A stretch of DNA of 64,000 nt from assembly GCF_024055715.1 (NCBI RefSeq), contig NZ_JAMXMV010000006.1:310001-374000 (forward strand), written 5' to 3'. Below, piece after piece: positions 1-8,029 of the stretch. A program made the translations under genes and the position numbers. Under the pieces are notes generated by a model, which made no database searches, was not told the origin of the DNA, and was given only the letters and a program-made list of their open reading frames with translations. The stretch comes from Actinoallomurus soli. Its GTDB lineage: Bacteria; Actinomycetota; Actinomycetes; Streptosporangiales; Streptosporangiaceae. Numbering within the stretch: the stretch's first letter is position 1; each line of letters opens with the position of its first letter.

Positions 1-438
1 GGCCGCCATCTGCTGGGCGAACAGCGTGGTCTGGATGCCGTGGAACAGGCCCTCGAGCCAGCCGACGAGCTGCGCCTGTGCGACGCGGAGCTCGGCCTCG
101 CTCGGGGTGACCCCGGTGTCGGTGAACGGCAGCGAGATGCGTCCCAGCTCCGCGATCAGCTCGGGTGCCAGGCCGTCCTCGAGCTCCTTGATGGAGCGCT
201 GGTGGATCTCGGCCAGGCGCGCTCGGCTGGCCTCGTCGAGCGGGGCGGCCCGGACCTCCTCCAGGAGCTGGCGGATCATGCTGCCGATGCGCATGACCTT
301 GGCCGGCTGCTCGACCATCTCGGTGACCGGTCGTTCCTCCGACTCGCCGTCGCCCTTGGGCTCCCCGGCCACGATGGGCATGCCGTTGGGCCCGACGACG
401 ACGACCTGTGGGTCTTCGCTGTTCAGTGGATTATTCAT
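1..438 (-). CDS. bpa: Bacterial proteasome activator Bpa/PafE (partial, 3' end off window)
   Basis: The protein starts MNNPLNSEDPQVVVVGPNG and continues through the conserved helical core (IRQLLEEVRAAPLDEASR, then GWLEGLFHGIQTTLFAQQM) of the Bpa/PafE family (DUF2587; Rv3780 in M. tuberculosis). Members form dodecameric rings that open the 20S proteasome gate without ATP. About 146 residues are visible against roughly 174 in the mycobacterial protein, so the C-terminal GQYL-type docking motif lies off the left edge and cannot be checked. It follows the quinone reductase on the same strand with a 13-bp gap, so the two are probably co-transcribed. Family assignment is by remembered sequence pattern; confidence is high. 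Confidence 0.9.
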   Translation of the reverse strand, partial: MNNPLNSEDPQVVVVGPNGMPIVAGEPKGDGESEERPVTEMVEQPAKVMRIGSMIRQLLEEVRAAPLDEASRARLAEIHQRSIKELEDGLAPELIAELGRISLPFTDTGVTPSEAELRVAQAQLVGWLEGLFHGIQTTLFAQQMAA

Positions 439-451
439 AGATGTCCCAGTC

Positions 452-1411
452 TCACACCGTTAGAACGATCTTGCCGACGTGCGTGCTCTCCTCCATCACG
501 CGGTGCGCCGTGGCGGCGTCCGCCATGGGAAGGGTACGGTCCACGATCGGGCGTACGGTCCCGTCCTCCAGCAACGGCCACACGCCCTCGCGTACCGCCG
601 CGACGATTTCGGCCTTCTCCTTCAACGGCCGGGCGCGCAGCGAGGTTGCGTGCACGGACGCCCGTTTCGCCAGCAGCTTGCTCAGGTCGAGCTCTCCCAC
701 CCCGCCGCCCTGCAGGCCGATGACGACGAGGCGGCCGCCGGTGCCGAGGGCGTCGATGTTGCGGGGGAGGTACTTGGCGCCCATGATGTCGAGGATCACG
801 TCGACGGGGCGGGCCGCCTCGACGAAGTCCTCCGTGCGGTAGTTGATCGCGACGTCGGCGCCCAGCTCCCGGCAGCGCTGCAGCTTCTCCTCGGTGCCGG
901 CCGTGCACAGCACCCGTGCCCCGTGCGCCTTGGCGAGCTGGATGGCCATCGTCCCGATCCCGCTCGAACCGCCGTGCACGAGCAGCGACTCGCCCGCGCC
1001 GAGCCCGGCCACCATGAAGACGTTCGACCAGACGGTGCAGGCGACCTCCGGCAGGGCGGCCGCCTCGACCAGACTCAGGCCCCGCGGAACGGGCAGGAGC
1101 TGTCCCGCGGGCACGGCCGCGCGGGTGGCATATCCGCCCCCGCTGAGGAGCGCGCAGGCCTCGTCGCCGACCTTCCATCCGGTGACGCCGTCGCCGACCG
1201 CGGCGACGCGCCCGGACACTTCGAGGCCCGGATACTCCGATGCGCCTTCCGGTGGTGGATAAAATCCCCGTCGTTGCAGGGTATCGGCGCGGTTGACACC
1301 TGCCGCAACGACGTCGAGCAACACCTCGTCATGACCGATGACGGGGTCGGGCACTTCGCTCCAGTGCAATACGTCTGGATCGCCCGGTTTTTCGATGACG
1401 ATGGCATGCAT
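452..1411 (-). CDS. NAD(P)H quinone oxidoreductase, PIG3-like MDR family
   Basis: This is a 319-residue medium-chain reductase without structural zinc ligands. The N-terminal GroES-like half has the PIG3-type signature AGVNRADTLQRRGFYPPP and GLEVSGRVAAVG. The Rossmann half carries GGSSGIGTMAIQLAKAHGA for NADPH binding. Family members reduce quinones or enals with NADPH in the cytosol. The ATG at 1411 (MHAIVIEKPGDPDV) was preferred because family proteins begin there; an in-frame GTG three codons upstream is possible. It lies immediately upstream of bpa, and a similar oxidoreductase lies close to bpa in mycobacteria (from memory, Rv3777), which suggests conserved linkage. The substrate is unknown. 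Confidence 0.85.
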   Translation of the reverse strand: MHAIVIEKPGDPDVLHWSEVPDPVIGHDEVLLDVVAAGVNRADTLQRRGFYPPPEGASEYPGLEVSGRVAAVGDGVTGWKVGDEACALLSGGGYATRAAVPAGQLLPVPRGLSLVEAAALPEVACTVWSNVFMVAGLGAGESLLVHGGSSGIGTMAIQLAKAHGARVLCTAGTEEKLQRCRELGADVAINYRTEDFVEAARPVDVILDIMGAKYLPRNIDALGTGGRLVVIGLQGGGVGELDLSKLLAKRASVHATSLRARPLKEKAEIVAAVREGVWPLLEDGTVRPIVDRTLPMADAATAHRVMEESTHVGKIVLTV

Positions 1412-1532
1412 GGGTTTCACGGTAGCCGGGGATGCTCCAGCGACACGGTATTGGTCAATGCCTGTGGTGGCTTAGGCTGCGGATGAACATATCGTGCTGA
1501 TTCATCCACTGCGCGTCCGCGAGGGGGACCTG

Positions 1533-3491
1533 GTGGCCAAGAACGATCAGGATAAAACGGGCCGTTCTCTTGAAGAGCAGCTCGCGTCTCTTGATGCCAT
1601 GAACAGTGAGTCCGCCGAGCCGCGGGACCAAGCCGCGGAGGAGGCCGCGCCGCCCAACCCGTGGACGAACACCCCTCCGGCGCCGATGTTCCCCGCGCCG
1701 CCGGCGGACGCGGCGCAGCCGGCCGACGAGGAGCGGCCGGCCGGTGAGGGGCAGCCGCCGCACGCCTTCGGGACGCCGGGGTATCCGCCGCCGCCGGAGT
1801 TCGGCGTGCCCCCGCAGTTCCCGGGCGCGCCGTCGCAGGAGTACGGTCCCGGCTTCCTTCCCTTCCCGCAGCAGGGCTTCCCCGGCTCCGCGCAGGAGCC
1901 CCAGGACGGCGGGGCGGCCGAGCAGCGGAACTCCGGCCGGCACCCGCAGGACGACCGTACGGACGAGGCACCGGCCCAGCCGTACGACGCCGGGCCCGTG
2001 GATCCGGACGACGGCTCGGCGCCCTACGACGTGCAGCAGCCGTCCCCGCCGGCCGATCCCGCGGCCGACCGGGAGCCGGACCTCGACGACGCCGAGCGGA
2101 CCCAGTTCGTCGAGCAGCAGCAGCGCCCCATCGCCGAGGTCACCCAGGCGGACGGCTTCGAGGTGTACGGCGACGGCGGCTACCCGGGCTACCCGCAGTA
2201 CTCCGCTCCGGGGTTCGGCCCGGCGCCGTACGCGCCACCGCCGGCCGGTTACCCGGCGGCCGAGCAGGGCCAGCCCTATCCCGGCGCGGCTCCGGACTAC
2301 TCGGCGCAGTACCCCGGACCCGACTACGGACCCCAGCAGTACCCCGGCCGCCCCGCCGAGCAGCCGGGCCAGCCCTACGCCCCACCGCAGTACGGCGGCC
2401 GGCCCGAGGCCGCGCCGTACGGCGGCCGGCAGGACGCCCCGCCCTTCCCCCAGCAGGAGGCGCCGCCGTTCCCGCAGGAGGCGCCGTCGTACGCACAGCC
2501 GGACGACGGCCCGCCGTTCCAGCCGCTGCCGGAGACGTACGCCCAGCAGCAGGGCGCCGGGCCGACCTCCGACAGCCTCAGCGCCGACACGCTGCTGCGC
2601 GGCCGGCGGCAGGCCCCCGCCAACGGCTGGCGCCGCGCGCTCTACAAGGCGTCCGGCGGCGTGATCCACCCGGGCGAGTCCCCGGCCGAGCTGCGCCGCC
2701 GCGAGCTGCTGGCCCGCGCCCGTACGCCGGTGGCCGGCGGCCACCACCGGGTCGCGGTGATGAGCCTCAAGGGCGGCGTCGGCAAGACCACGACGACGGT
2801 CGGGCTCGGCGCCACGCTCGCGTCGCTGCGCGGCGACCGGGTGATCGCGGTGGACGCCAACCCCGACCGCGGCACGCTGTCGGACAAGGTGCGGCTGGAG
2901 ACCGCGACGACCGTCCGCGACCTGCTCAACGAGCACGAGCAGATCCAGCGGTACGCCGACGTGCGCGCCTACACCTCCCAGTCGCCGTCCCGGCTGGAGG
3001 TGCTCGCCTCCGACCGCGACCCGGCGGTGTCCGAGGCGTTCAGCGAGCAGGACTACCGCACGGTCGCGCACGTCCTGGAGCACTTCTACTCGATCTGCCT
3101 GACCGACTGCGGCACCGGCCTGCTGCACTCGGCGATGGCGGGCGTCCTCGGCCTGGCCAACCAGCTCGTGCTGGTCAGCTCGCCGTCGGTGGACGGCGCC
3201 CGCTCGGCCTCGGCGACGCTGGACTGGCTGGAGGCCCACCACTACGGCGAGCTGGTCCGCGGCGGCGTCGTCGTGCTGTCGATGGTGCGGTCGCGCAGCC
3301 GCAGCACGGTGGATCTCGACCGGCTGCAGGCCCACTTCGAGAGCCGCTGCCGCGCCGTCGTCCGCATCCCGTACGACCCGCACCTGGAGGAGGGCGCGGA
3401 GGTGGAGCTGGACCAGCTCTCCCCCGCGACGAGGGACGCCTACCTCGTCCTGGCCGCGACGGTCGGCGACGGCTTCGCCTGGCCGCGCTGA
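1533..3491 (+). CDS. MinD/ParA-like ATPase with a long Pro/Gln/Tyr-rich N-terminal region
   Basis: The first ~400 of 652 residues are low-complexity (Pro, Gln, Gly, Tyr, Asp/Glu) and probably disordered. The last ~250 form a MinD/ParA-type P-loop ATPase: deviant Walker A KGGVGKTTTTVGLG near residue 410, switch region VDANPDRGTLSDKV, and LTDCGTGLLHSAM in the Walker B/switch II position. The architecture resembles EspI-like ATPases of actinobacterial type VII secretion loci and other polar or cell-wall positioning ATPases, but no secretion genes are adjacent. The GTG at 1533 was chosen over an in-frame GTG at 1494 because the purine-rich GAGGGGGACC lies just upstream. A perfect hairpin follows the stop. 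Confidence 0.85.
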   Translation: MAKNDQDKTGRSLEEQLASLDAMNSESAEPRDQAAEEAAPPNPWTNTPPAPMFPAPPADAAQPADEERPAGEGQPPHAFGTPGYPPPPEFGVPPQFPGAPSQEYGPGFLPFPQQGFPGSAQEPQDGGAAEQRNSGRHPQDDRTDEAPAQPYDAGPVDPDDGSAPYDVQQPSPPADPAADREPDLDDAERTQFVEQQQRPIAEVTQADGFEVYGDGGYPGYPQYSAPGFGPAPYAPPPAGYPAAEQGQPYPGAAPDYSAQYPGPDYGPQQYPGRPAEQPGQPYAPPQYGGRPEAAPYGGRQDAPPFPQQEAPPFPQEAPSYAQPDDGPPFQPLPETYAQQQGAGPTSDSLSADTLLRGRRQAPANGWRRALYKASGGVIHPGESPAELRRRELLARARTPVAGGHHRVAVMSLKGGVGKTTTTVGLGATLASLRGDRVIAVDANPDRGTLSDKVRLETATTVRDLLNEHEQIQRYADVRAYTSQSPSRLEVLASDRDPAVSEAFSEQDYRTVAHVLEHFYSICLTDCGTGLLHSAMAGVLGLANQLVLVSSPSVDGARSASATLDWLEAHHYGELVRGGVVVLSMVRSRSRSTVDLDRLQAHFESRCRAVVRIPYDPHLEEGAEVELDQLSPATRDAYLVLAATVGDGFAWPR

Positions 3492-3507
3492 CCCCGGAAC
3501 GAACGCG

Positions 3508-3540
3508 AGAGGCCGCCGCCCGGCACGGGCGGCGGCCTCT
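3508..3540 (+). terminator. Strong hairpin terminator
   Basis: Perfect 15-bp arms (3508-3522 AGAGGCCGCCGCCCG and 3526-3540) with a 3-nt loop start 16 bases after the MinD-like stop codon. There is no long T-run, as is usual in high-GC actinomycetes. It separates the ATPase gene from the tRNA read on the opposite strand. Confidence 0.8.
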
Positions 3541-3548
3541 TCGCTCGG

Positions 3549-3637
3549 CGGAGGGTGTGGGATTCGAACCCACGAGGACTGTCCCCAGCCCTGGGCGCTT
3601 TCAAGGCGCCTGCACTAGTCCACTATGCGAACCCTCC
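3549..3637 (-). tRNA. tRNA-Ser (anticodon UGA)
   Basis: On the minus strand the acceptor 5' GGAGGGT (3637-3631) pairs with ACCCTCC (3556-3550) plus discriminator G. The anticodon loop is CTTGAAA, giving UGA, and the T-loop GGTTCGAATCCC is canonical. The 89-nt length with an extended variable arm is typical of class II serine tRNAs. CCA is not encoded. Confidence 0.95.
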
Positions 3638-3740
3638 AAGTGGTCAACACCTTAGCGGCACGGGCAAGGCCGCGCGCGCCGGACACCTGCCGGAGCCGGA
3701 CACCTGTCGCACGCCGGGTCTCGCCGAGGCGGGCGAGGTG

Positions 3741-4391
3741 TCAGCCGGTGCGGCGGCGTACCCGTCGCCGGTCCTCTTGCGGCAGGGCCTCGGCCACCGA
3801 CAGCCTGGGCAGCAGCTCCGGCTCGGAGGTCAGGGCGCGGAAGGCCAGCGCGACGGTGACGTCGTGTGCCGGGCGGTCCTCGACCGTGATCGAGTCGCCG
3901 GCCCGGATGTCGCCCGGTTCGACCACCCGGAGGTACGCGCCGGGGAGGGCGGCCCGGGTGAACCGCTTGATCCAGCCCTGCTGCTCCATCCAGCCCTGGA
4001 AGGTGCCGCAGGGGATGCGCGGGCAGGAGACCTCGAGCAGCACCCGCTCGCCGACGCGCCAGCGTTCGCCGATCAGGGCGCCGTTCACGTCGAGGCCGGA
4101 GGTCGTGAGGTTCTCGCCGAAGACGCCGTCCGGCAGCTCGCGGCCCAGCTCCGCCGCCCAGCCGTCCAGGTCCTCGCGTGCGTAGGCGTACACCGCCTGG
4201 TCGTCGCCGCCGTGGTTCCGCACGTCGTACACGCGGTCACCGGCGAGGCCGACGGCACCCGTGCCCTTCGGCCCCGGCGCGGTGACGGCGACCGGCCCGT
4301 CGACGGGACGCTTGTCGATGCCCGTGATCCCCGTTGTCTTCCACGGGTTCGGCCGGGGCCGTCCGATGTTGACCGAAAGGAGCAGCGCCAT
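3741..4391 (-). CDS. MOSC domain protein (YiiM-like)
   Basis: A 216-residue protein of MOSC type. It starts MALLLSVNIGRPRPNPW and contains GDRVYDVRNHGGDDQAVYAY, FGENLTTSGLD and the conserved cysteine region EVSCPRIPCGTFQ, the usual MOSC landmarks. MOSC proteins handle molybdenum-cofactor sulfur; YiiM-type members participate in reduction of N-hydroxylated compounds such as 6-hydroxylaminopurine. The ATG at 4391 was chosen because a longer in-frame start (4508) would overlap the next gene by about 45 bp and adds residues that look like shadow sequence. It is a single gene, with a ~100-bp featureless gap to the tRNA. Confidence 0.85.
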   Translation of the reverse strand: MALLLSVNIGRPRPNPWKTTGITGIDKRPVDGPVAVTAPGPKGTGAVGLAGDRVYDVRNHGGDDQAVYAYAREDLDGWAAELGRELPDGVFGENLTTSGLDVNGALIGERWRVGERVLLEVSCPRIPCGTFQGWMEQQGWIKRFTRAALPGAYLRVVEPGDIRAGDSITVEDRPAHDVTVALAFRALTSEPELLPRLSVAEALPQEDRRRVRRRTG

Positions 4392-4462
4392 GGTCGAACG
4401 GTAAGCGGACGGCGCGCCGTGCGCGACTGATTTGTCCTCGGCTTCGTCCGCCGGCCGGAGGC

Positions 4463-4801
4463 TCATCCGTCCGAGGGCCAGTGCCGCCAGTCGAACGCGT
4501 CCCGCCATCCCGGTGCGTCGGCCGCCCAGGCGGTGAGAACCTCGTGGACCTGCCAGAGGTCGACGGCGACGGCCTCGAAGTGCCGGTCGGCCGCGCCCTC
4601 GCGATACTCCACGGCGAACGTCCCGTCGACCTCCCGGTACACCTGCATGTAGTGGCCGGTGCCGGGCGCGTCGAGCCGATCGACGATGAGGTACTGGTTG
4701 TCCGGTCCGAGCTCGTCCAGCAGCCGGAGGAGGAGGGCGCCGGAGGGAGCGTCGTACGCCGCGCCGCGCGCTGTTTCAGCACGCACTTCCGATCCGCCCA
4801 T
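4463..4801 (-). CDS. Small conserved-looking hypothetical protein
   Basis: A 112-residue acidic protein (MGGSEVRAE start) with LLRLLDELGPDNQYLIVDRLD, GHYMQVYREVDGTFAVEYREG and a tryptophan-rich tail (LWQVHEVLTAWAADAPGWRDAFDWRHW). The alternating beta pattern and acidic, Trp-rich end recall small immunity-type proteins of actinomycetes, but no toxin neighbour is visible and no family is assigned. A GTG three codons upstream is an alternative start. An imperfect dyad GTCACGTTATGTGAC sits at 4805-4819, right at the 5' end. It is upstream of the MOSC gene on the same strand with a ~70-bp gap. Confidence 0.6.
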   Translation of the reverse strand: MGGSEVRAETARGAAYDAPSGALLLRLLDELGPDNQYLIVDRLDAPGTGHYMQVYREVDGTFAVEYREGAADRHFEAVAVDLWQVHEVLTAWAADAPGWRDAFDWRHWPSDG

Positions 4802-4936
4802 GCGTGTCACGTTATGTGACGCTTCCGAGGTTGGAAAGCACGGACGCCGGCCGCCCGACGTCCCTGGTCACGCCCGGTCTCGCCGGATGTCGCGAAAGGT
4901 CGGTGACCTCGGCGTATCTCCACTATCTTCACGTGC

Positions 4937-5098
4937 ATGCCGAAAAACGAACAGGATCCTGCGGGCAGCACCCAGCAGTTCCGGGCGTTCGCCAACCGGG
5001 GAGACTCCGCGTCGTCCGGTCCGAACACCGGGCTGATCATCGGCGGCGGGGTCGTCCTGCTGGTGGTCATCGTGGTGATCGCGCTCCTCGTCATCTGA
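4937..5098 (+). CDS. Short single-pass membrane protein
   Basis: A 53-residue frame beginning MPKNEQDPAGSTQQFRAF. A polar N-terminus of about 30 residues is followed by one strong hydrophobic segment (LIIGGGVVLLVVIVVIALLVI) that ends at the stop codon, so it is a C-tail-anchored or single-pass peptide. Codon use has the G/C-rich third positions of real genes. The function is unknown; small tail-anchored peptides of this kind are common in actinomycetes. It converges with the M15-type lipoprotein gene, leaving 24 bp. Confidence 0.6.
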   Translation: MPKNEQDPAGSTQQFRAFANRGDSASSGPNTGLIIGGGVVLLVVIVVIALLVI

Positions 5099-5122
5099 CG
5101 GCGGCACGCCCGCCGCGACCGG

Positions 5123-5875
5123 TCAGTGGCCGCTCTCCGAGAAGTGCTGGAAGTCCCAGGGGCCGCCCCACGTGCCACCCCAGCCCCAGCCGATCGAGCG
5201 GAAGGCCCGGACCACCTTGTCACCCGCGTGGATCACGCCGGGGTCCTTGCGCTTGCGGTCGCCGTACTTGACGCAGCGCGGGTGCTCGATGTGACCATTG
5301 GAGTGCACGTAGGGGTTCTCGCACGTGTTGAGGTCGACGGCGAGCCCGTACGCGTGCTGCGACCAGTTGCTGGACCCCGTGGCGTTCCGGCAGTTGAACG
5401 CCGAGGTGTTGTCGGCCTCGATCGAGTCGAAGTCGCTGCCCTTGTACTTGTCGACCAGCTCCATGCGCCGGATCGGATAGCGCTGGTCGTACAGCTTGTG
5501 GAAGACGCTCACGACCTTGGCGGCCACGCGGGCGTTGACCACCATCTCGCCCTGGTGCGGCTTGTGGTCCATGCCCCAGTACGTCATCCGGATCAGCCGG
5601 AGGCCGTCGAGACCGACCGGGCAGCCGGAGTGCCAGGAGTACTTGACCGTCGCGCGCGACGGGATCTTCGAAATCTTTGCGGTGAAGGCCTGCGGCCTCG
5701 CCGAGGCCGTTGCGGAAGGCGAGGAGGTGGGGGTGGCTGAGCCCGGAGTGGTGACCGGCGACGTCGCCGCCGGCGCGGCCGGTGGACGGGCCGTCGTACC
5801 GGACGATCCTCCGCCACAGGCCGAAAGTGCCAGCGCCGCGCCACCCAGGACGGCGGCCAGGGTCAGGCGTTCCAT
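5123..5875 (-). CDS. Lipoprotein with M15-type peptidase (D-Ala-D-Ala carboxypeptidase-like) domain
   Basis: The 250-residue precursor has a signal peptide ending in the lipobox LSAC (Cys20), a Ser/Thr/Ala/Pro linker to about residue 65, then a C-terminal domain. Zinc-site motifs of the M15/VanY-like fold are visible: SQHAYGLAVDLN (His and Asp ligands) and WDFQHF near the end (third His). Such enzymes cut D-Ala-D-Ala or L-Ala-D-Glu bonds in peptidoglycan, and this one should act outside the membrane as an anchored lipoprotein. It is monocistronic. The family is clear, the exact bond cut is not. Confidence 0.85.
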   Translation of the reverse strand: MERLTLAAVLGGAALALSACGGGSSGTTARPPAAPAATSPVTTPGSATPTSSPSATASARPQAFTAKISKIPSRATVKYSWHSGCPVGLDGLRLIRMTYWGMDHKPHQGEMVVNARVAAKVVSVFHKLYDQRYPIRRMELVDKYKGSDFDSIEADNTSAFNCRNATGSSNWSQHAYGLAVDLNTCENPYVHSNGHIEHPRCVKYGDRKRKDPGVIHAGDKVVRAFRSIGWGWGGTWGGPWDFQHFSESGH

Positions 5876-5974
5876 AACGGAAGGATTACATGCGGGCGCC
5901 GATGCTTCGTCCGTGATCGGCGGGCGAACTAGTCTGCCGCTACGGCCGGGGCAGTCGATCCGCGAGGACCGATC

Positions 5975-6289
5975 ATGACGGATACGGGCGAGAAGCGGCG
6001 ACCGACCCTCGGCATGCGTGAGATCACCGCTGTCGGTAGCGGACTCGTCACCTTCATCCTCGTCGACTCGATCATGATGTACTCCGCCCTCGAGATGAAC
6101 CTCTCCGGCGGCAAGGACTTCAGCCTGCTGGCCCAGGCGCTGGCGCTGCTGCTGCTGGCGTTCGGGCTCGGCGGCTTCCTCGCCTGGAAGATGACCGGCT
6201 TCACCCGGTTGTACGGCGTCGGGCTAATGTGCGGCTGGACGTTCATGACGCTGTTCTCGCTCGGCTTCTGCACCGGGCTGAACTCGTGA
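5975..6289 (+). CDS. Small integral membrane protein, function unknown
   Basis: A 104-residue protein with three predicted membrane segments, roughly residues 18-38 (ITAVGSGLVTFILVDSIMMY), 50-70 (LLAQALALLLLAFGLGGFLA) and 78-100 (LYGVGLMCGWTFMTLFSLGF). No motif was recognised. It is convergent with the MarR gene downstream (22-bp gap) and divergent from the lipoprotein gene upstream. Confidence 0.65.
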   Translation: MTDTGEKRRPTLGMREITAVGSGLVTFILVDSIMMYSALEMNLSGGKDFSLLAQALALLLLAFGLGGFLAWKMTGFTRLYGVGLMCGWTFMTLFSLGFCTGLNS

Positions 6290-6311
6290 CGTGACCTCGG
6301 CCGACCTGTGC

Positions 6312-6773
6312 TCAGCGGGCCTTGCCGACCTGCTCGACGACGGCGCTGAAGGCCCGGCCGACCGCCTTCAGATCCTCCGGGTCGATGACATCGATGAAGT
6401 ACTCCCGTACGGTGGCGACGTGATCGCGCGCGGCCCGCTCCAGGAAGGCGAAGCCCTTCTCGGTGAGCTCGGCGTTGACTCCGCGCTTGTCGTCGCCGCA
6501 CGTGCCGCGCGAAACGAGACCCTTGCACTCCAGGCGCGCGACGGTGTGGGAGAGGCGGCTCCGCGACTGGCTCGCGTACTCGGCGAGCTCGGCCATGCGC
6601 AGCCGCCGGTCGGGGGCCTCGGACAGCCGCACGAGGATCTCGTACTCGGCGGTGGTCAGCCCGTGCTTGGCCTTCAGGTCCCGGTCGAGGAGGTCGGCCA
6701 ACCGGACGCTGCCCTCGATGTAGGCGCGCCAGTCACGCTGTTGGGAGGCATCGAGCCAGCGCGGTTCGCTCAT
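6312..6773 (-). CDS. MarR family transcriptional regulator
   Basis: A 153-residue winged-helix regulator of MarR type: helices GLTTAEYEILVRLSEAPDRRL, recognition region ELAEYASQSRSRLSHTVARLE, and wing CKGLVSRGTCGDDKRGVNAELTEKG. The dimerisation helices lie at the ends. It is transcribed divergently from the pirin gene, and the 144-bp gap holds two copies of a TTGAA-N2-TTCAA palindrome, the probable operators for itself and pirin. The wing contains the usual D-R pair, shifted to DDKRG. Confidence 0.9.
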   Translation of the reverse strand: MSEPRWLDASQQRDWRAYIEGSVRLADLLDRDLKAKHGLTTAEYEILVRLSEAPDRRLRMAELAEYASQSRSRLSHTVARLECKGLVSRGTCGDDKRGVNAELTEKGFAFLERAARDHVATVREYFIDVIDPEDLKAVGRAFSAVVEQVGKAR

Positions 6774-6792
6774 GTCTCCATGATACTTATTG

Positions 6793-6806
6793 GTTGAAGA
6801 TTCAAC
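6793..6806. promoter_or_regulatory. Probable MarR operator, copy 1
   Basis: GTTGAAGATTCAAC is a palindrome with 6-bp arms and a GA centre, 19 bp upstream of the marR start codon. The same core recurs 75 bp away toward pirin. Confidence 0.7.
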
Positions 6807-6867
6807 AAGCTTGGACTAGCGTGCGGTGCGGCTGTTCGGCGTGCCGGAGCGAGGGTGCGGCGGAATA

Positions 6868-6881
6868 GTTGAAGATTCAAT
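6868..6881. promoter_or_regulatory. Probable MarR operator, copy 2
   Basis: GTTGAAGATTCAAT is the second copy of the palindrome, 37 bp upstream of the pirin ATG, placed to block its promoter. Confidence 0.7.
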
Positions 6882-6917
6882 CACGTTCGACTGGTCGTAT
6901 CGACCGAGGAGGACCCG

Positions 6918-7910
6918 ATGCCCGCCGTCACCGCAGACCCGCTGACCCTGACCCGACTGCCCCGCCTGCCGGAGCAGGACACCGCCTGGCGGCCCGTCGC
7001 CAAGGTCGTCACCGCCTCCAAGCACCTCGAAGGAGAGGGCTTCCAGGTCCGCCGGCCGTTCCCCGGCATCGACCTGTCGCTGGCCGACCCGTTCCTCCTG
7101 CTCGACCACATGGGCGCGGTGGAGTACGCGCCGGGTGAGGCGAAGGGCACGCCGTGGCATCCGCACCGCGGCTTCGAGACCGTGACCTACATCATCGACG
7201 GCGCCTTCCAGCACCAGGACACCACCGGCGGCGGCGGACTGATCACCGACGGCGCCACCCAGTGGATGACCGCGGGCGCCGGGATCCAGCACATCGAACA
7301 GCCCACACCCGAACTGGTCGCCAAGGGCGGGCTCTTCCACGGCGTGCAGCTGTGGGTGAACCTGCCGCGCGCCCAGAAGCGGGTGCCGCCGCGGTACCAG
7401 GACATCGAGTCCCGTGACGTGGCGCTGCTGTCCAGCGACGACGGCTCGTCCGTCGTCCGGGTCATCGCCGGCGAGCTGGCCGGGCACCAGGGGCCCGGCG
7501 TGACGTACACGCCGATCACCTACCTGCACGCGACGGTCGCGCCCGGCGCGCGGCTCACCCTGCCGTGGCCGCGTGACTTCAACGCGCTGGTGTACGCCCT
7601 GTCGGGCCGTGGCCAGGCGGGGCCGGACGGGCGGCCGGTGGACGAGGGGCAGCTCGCGGTCTTCGGCAAGGGCGACGCGCTCACCGTCACGGCGGCCGAC
7701 TCGCAGCCGCTGGCCGGCCGGAACGGCTGGGAGATCCTCATCCTCGGCGGCCTGCCGATCCGGGAGCCGATCGCGCGGTACGGCCCGTTCGTGATGAACA
7801 CCCGCCAGGAGATCCTTGAAGCGTTCGAGGACTTCCAGGCCGGCCGGATGGGCACCGTCCCCGCCGAGAAGGTCCCGCACCGCAGCGCCGCCGACGAACC
7901 GCTCGCGTAA
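6918..7910 (+). CDS. Pirin family protein (bicupin, quercetinase-like)
   Basis: A 330-residue bicupin. The N-terminal pirin domain has the metal-site motif HPHRGFETVTYIIDGAFQHQD (His81, His83, His99) and GAGIQHIEQP; the C-terminal pirin domain includes GRNGWEILILGGLPIREPI with YGPFVMNT near the end. Bacterial pirins bind iron; some act as quercetin 2,3-dioxygenases or redox sensors. The ATG at 6918 is preceded by GGAGGA. It is divergent from a MarR gene with shared operators, which suggests induction by a small phenolic or quinone-like ligand (inference). A bidirectional hairpin follows. Confidence 0.9.
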   Translation: MPAVTADPLTLTRLPRLPEQDTAWRPVAKVVTASKHLEGEGFQVRRPFPGIDLSLADPFLLLDHMGAVEYAPGEAKGTPWHPHRGFETVTYIIDGAFQHQDTTGGGGLITDGATQWMTAGAGIQHIEQPTPELVAKGGLFHGVQLWVNLPRAQKRVPPRYQDIESRDVALLSSDDGSSVVRVIAGELAGHQGPGVTYTPITYLHATVAPGARLTLPWPRDFNALVYALSGRGQAGPDGRPVDEGQLAVFGKGDALTVTAADSQPLAGRNGWEILILGGLPIREPIARYGPFVMNTRQEILEAFEDFQAGRMGTVPAEKVPHRSAADEPLA

Positions 7911-7978
7911 CACACGGGTGGTGGCCGAGCCGGTGTGCCGGGCGGTCGTGATCGGGGGCGTGGATCGTCATCCGCGAG

Positions 7979-8006
7979 GGGCCCCGGTCCAGCAGGACCG
8001 GGGCCC
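7979..8006. terminator. Bidirectional hairpin between convergent genes
   Basis: Perfect 12-bp arms GGGCCCCGGTCC (7979-7990) and GGACCGGGGCCC (7995-8006) with an AGCA loop lie between the convergent pirin and secreted-protein genes. Confidence 0.75.
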
Positions 8007-8029
8007 GAGCGTGTCGGTGACCTCCTGTC

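Noticed and set aside
1455-3383. Long open frame of 642 codons on the minus strand
   Set aside because: It is antisense to the MinD-like gene; its Arg/Val/Gly-rich text is the usual shadow of high-GC coding DNA, and it has no motif.
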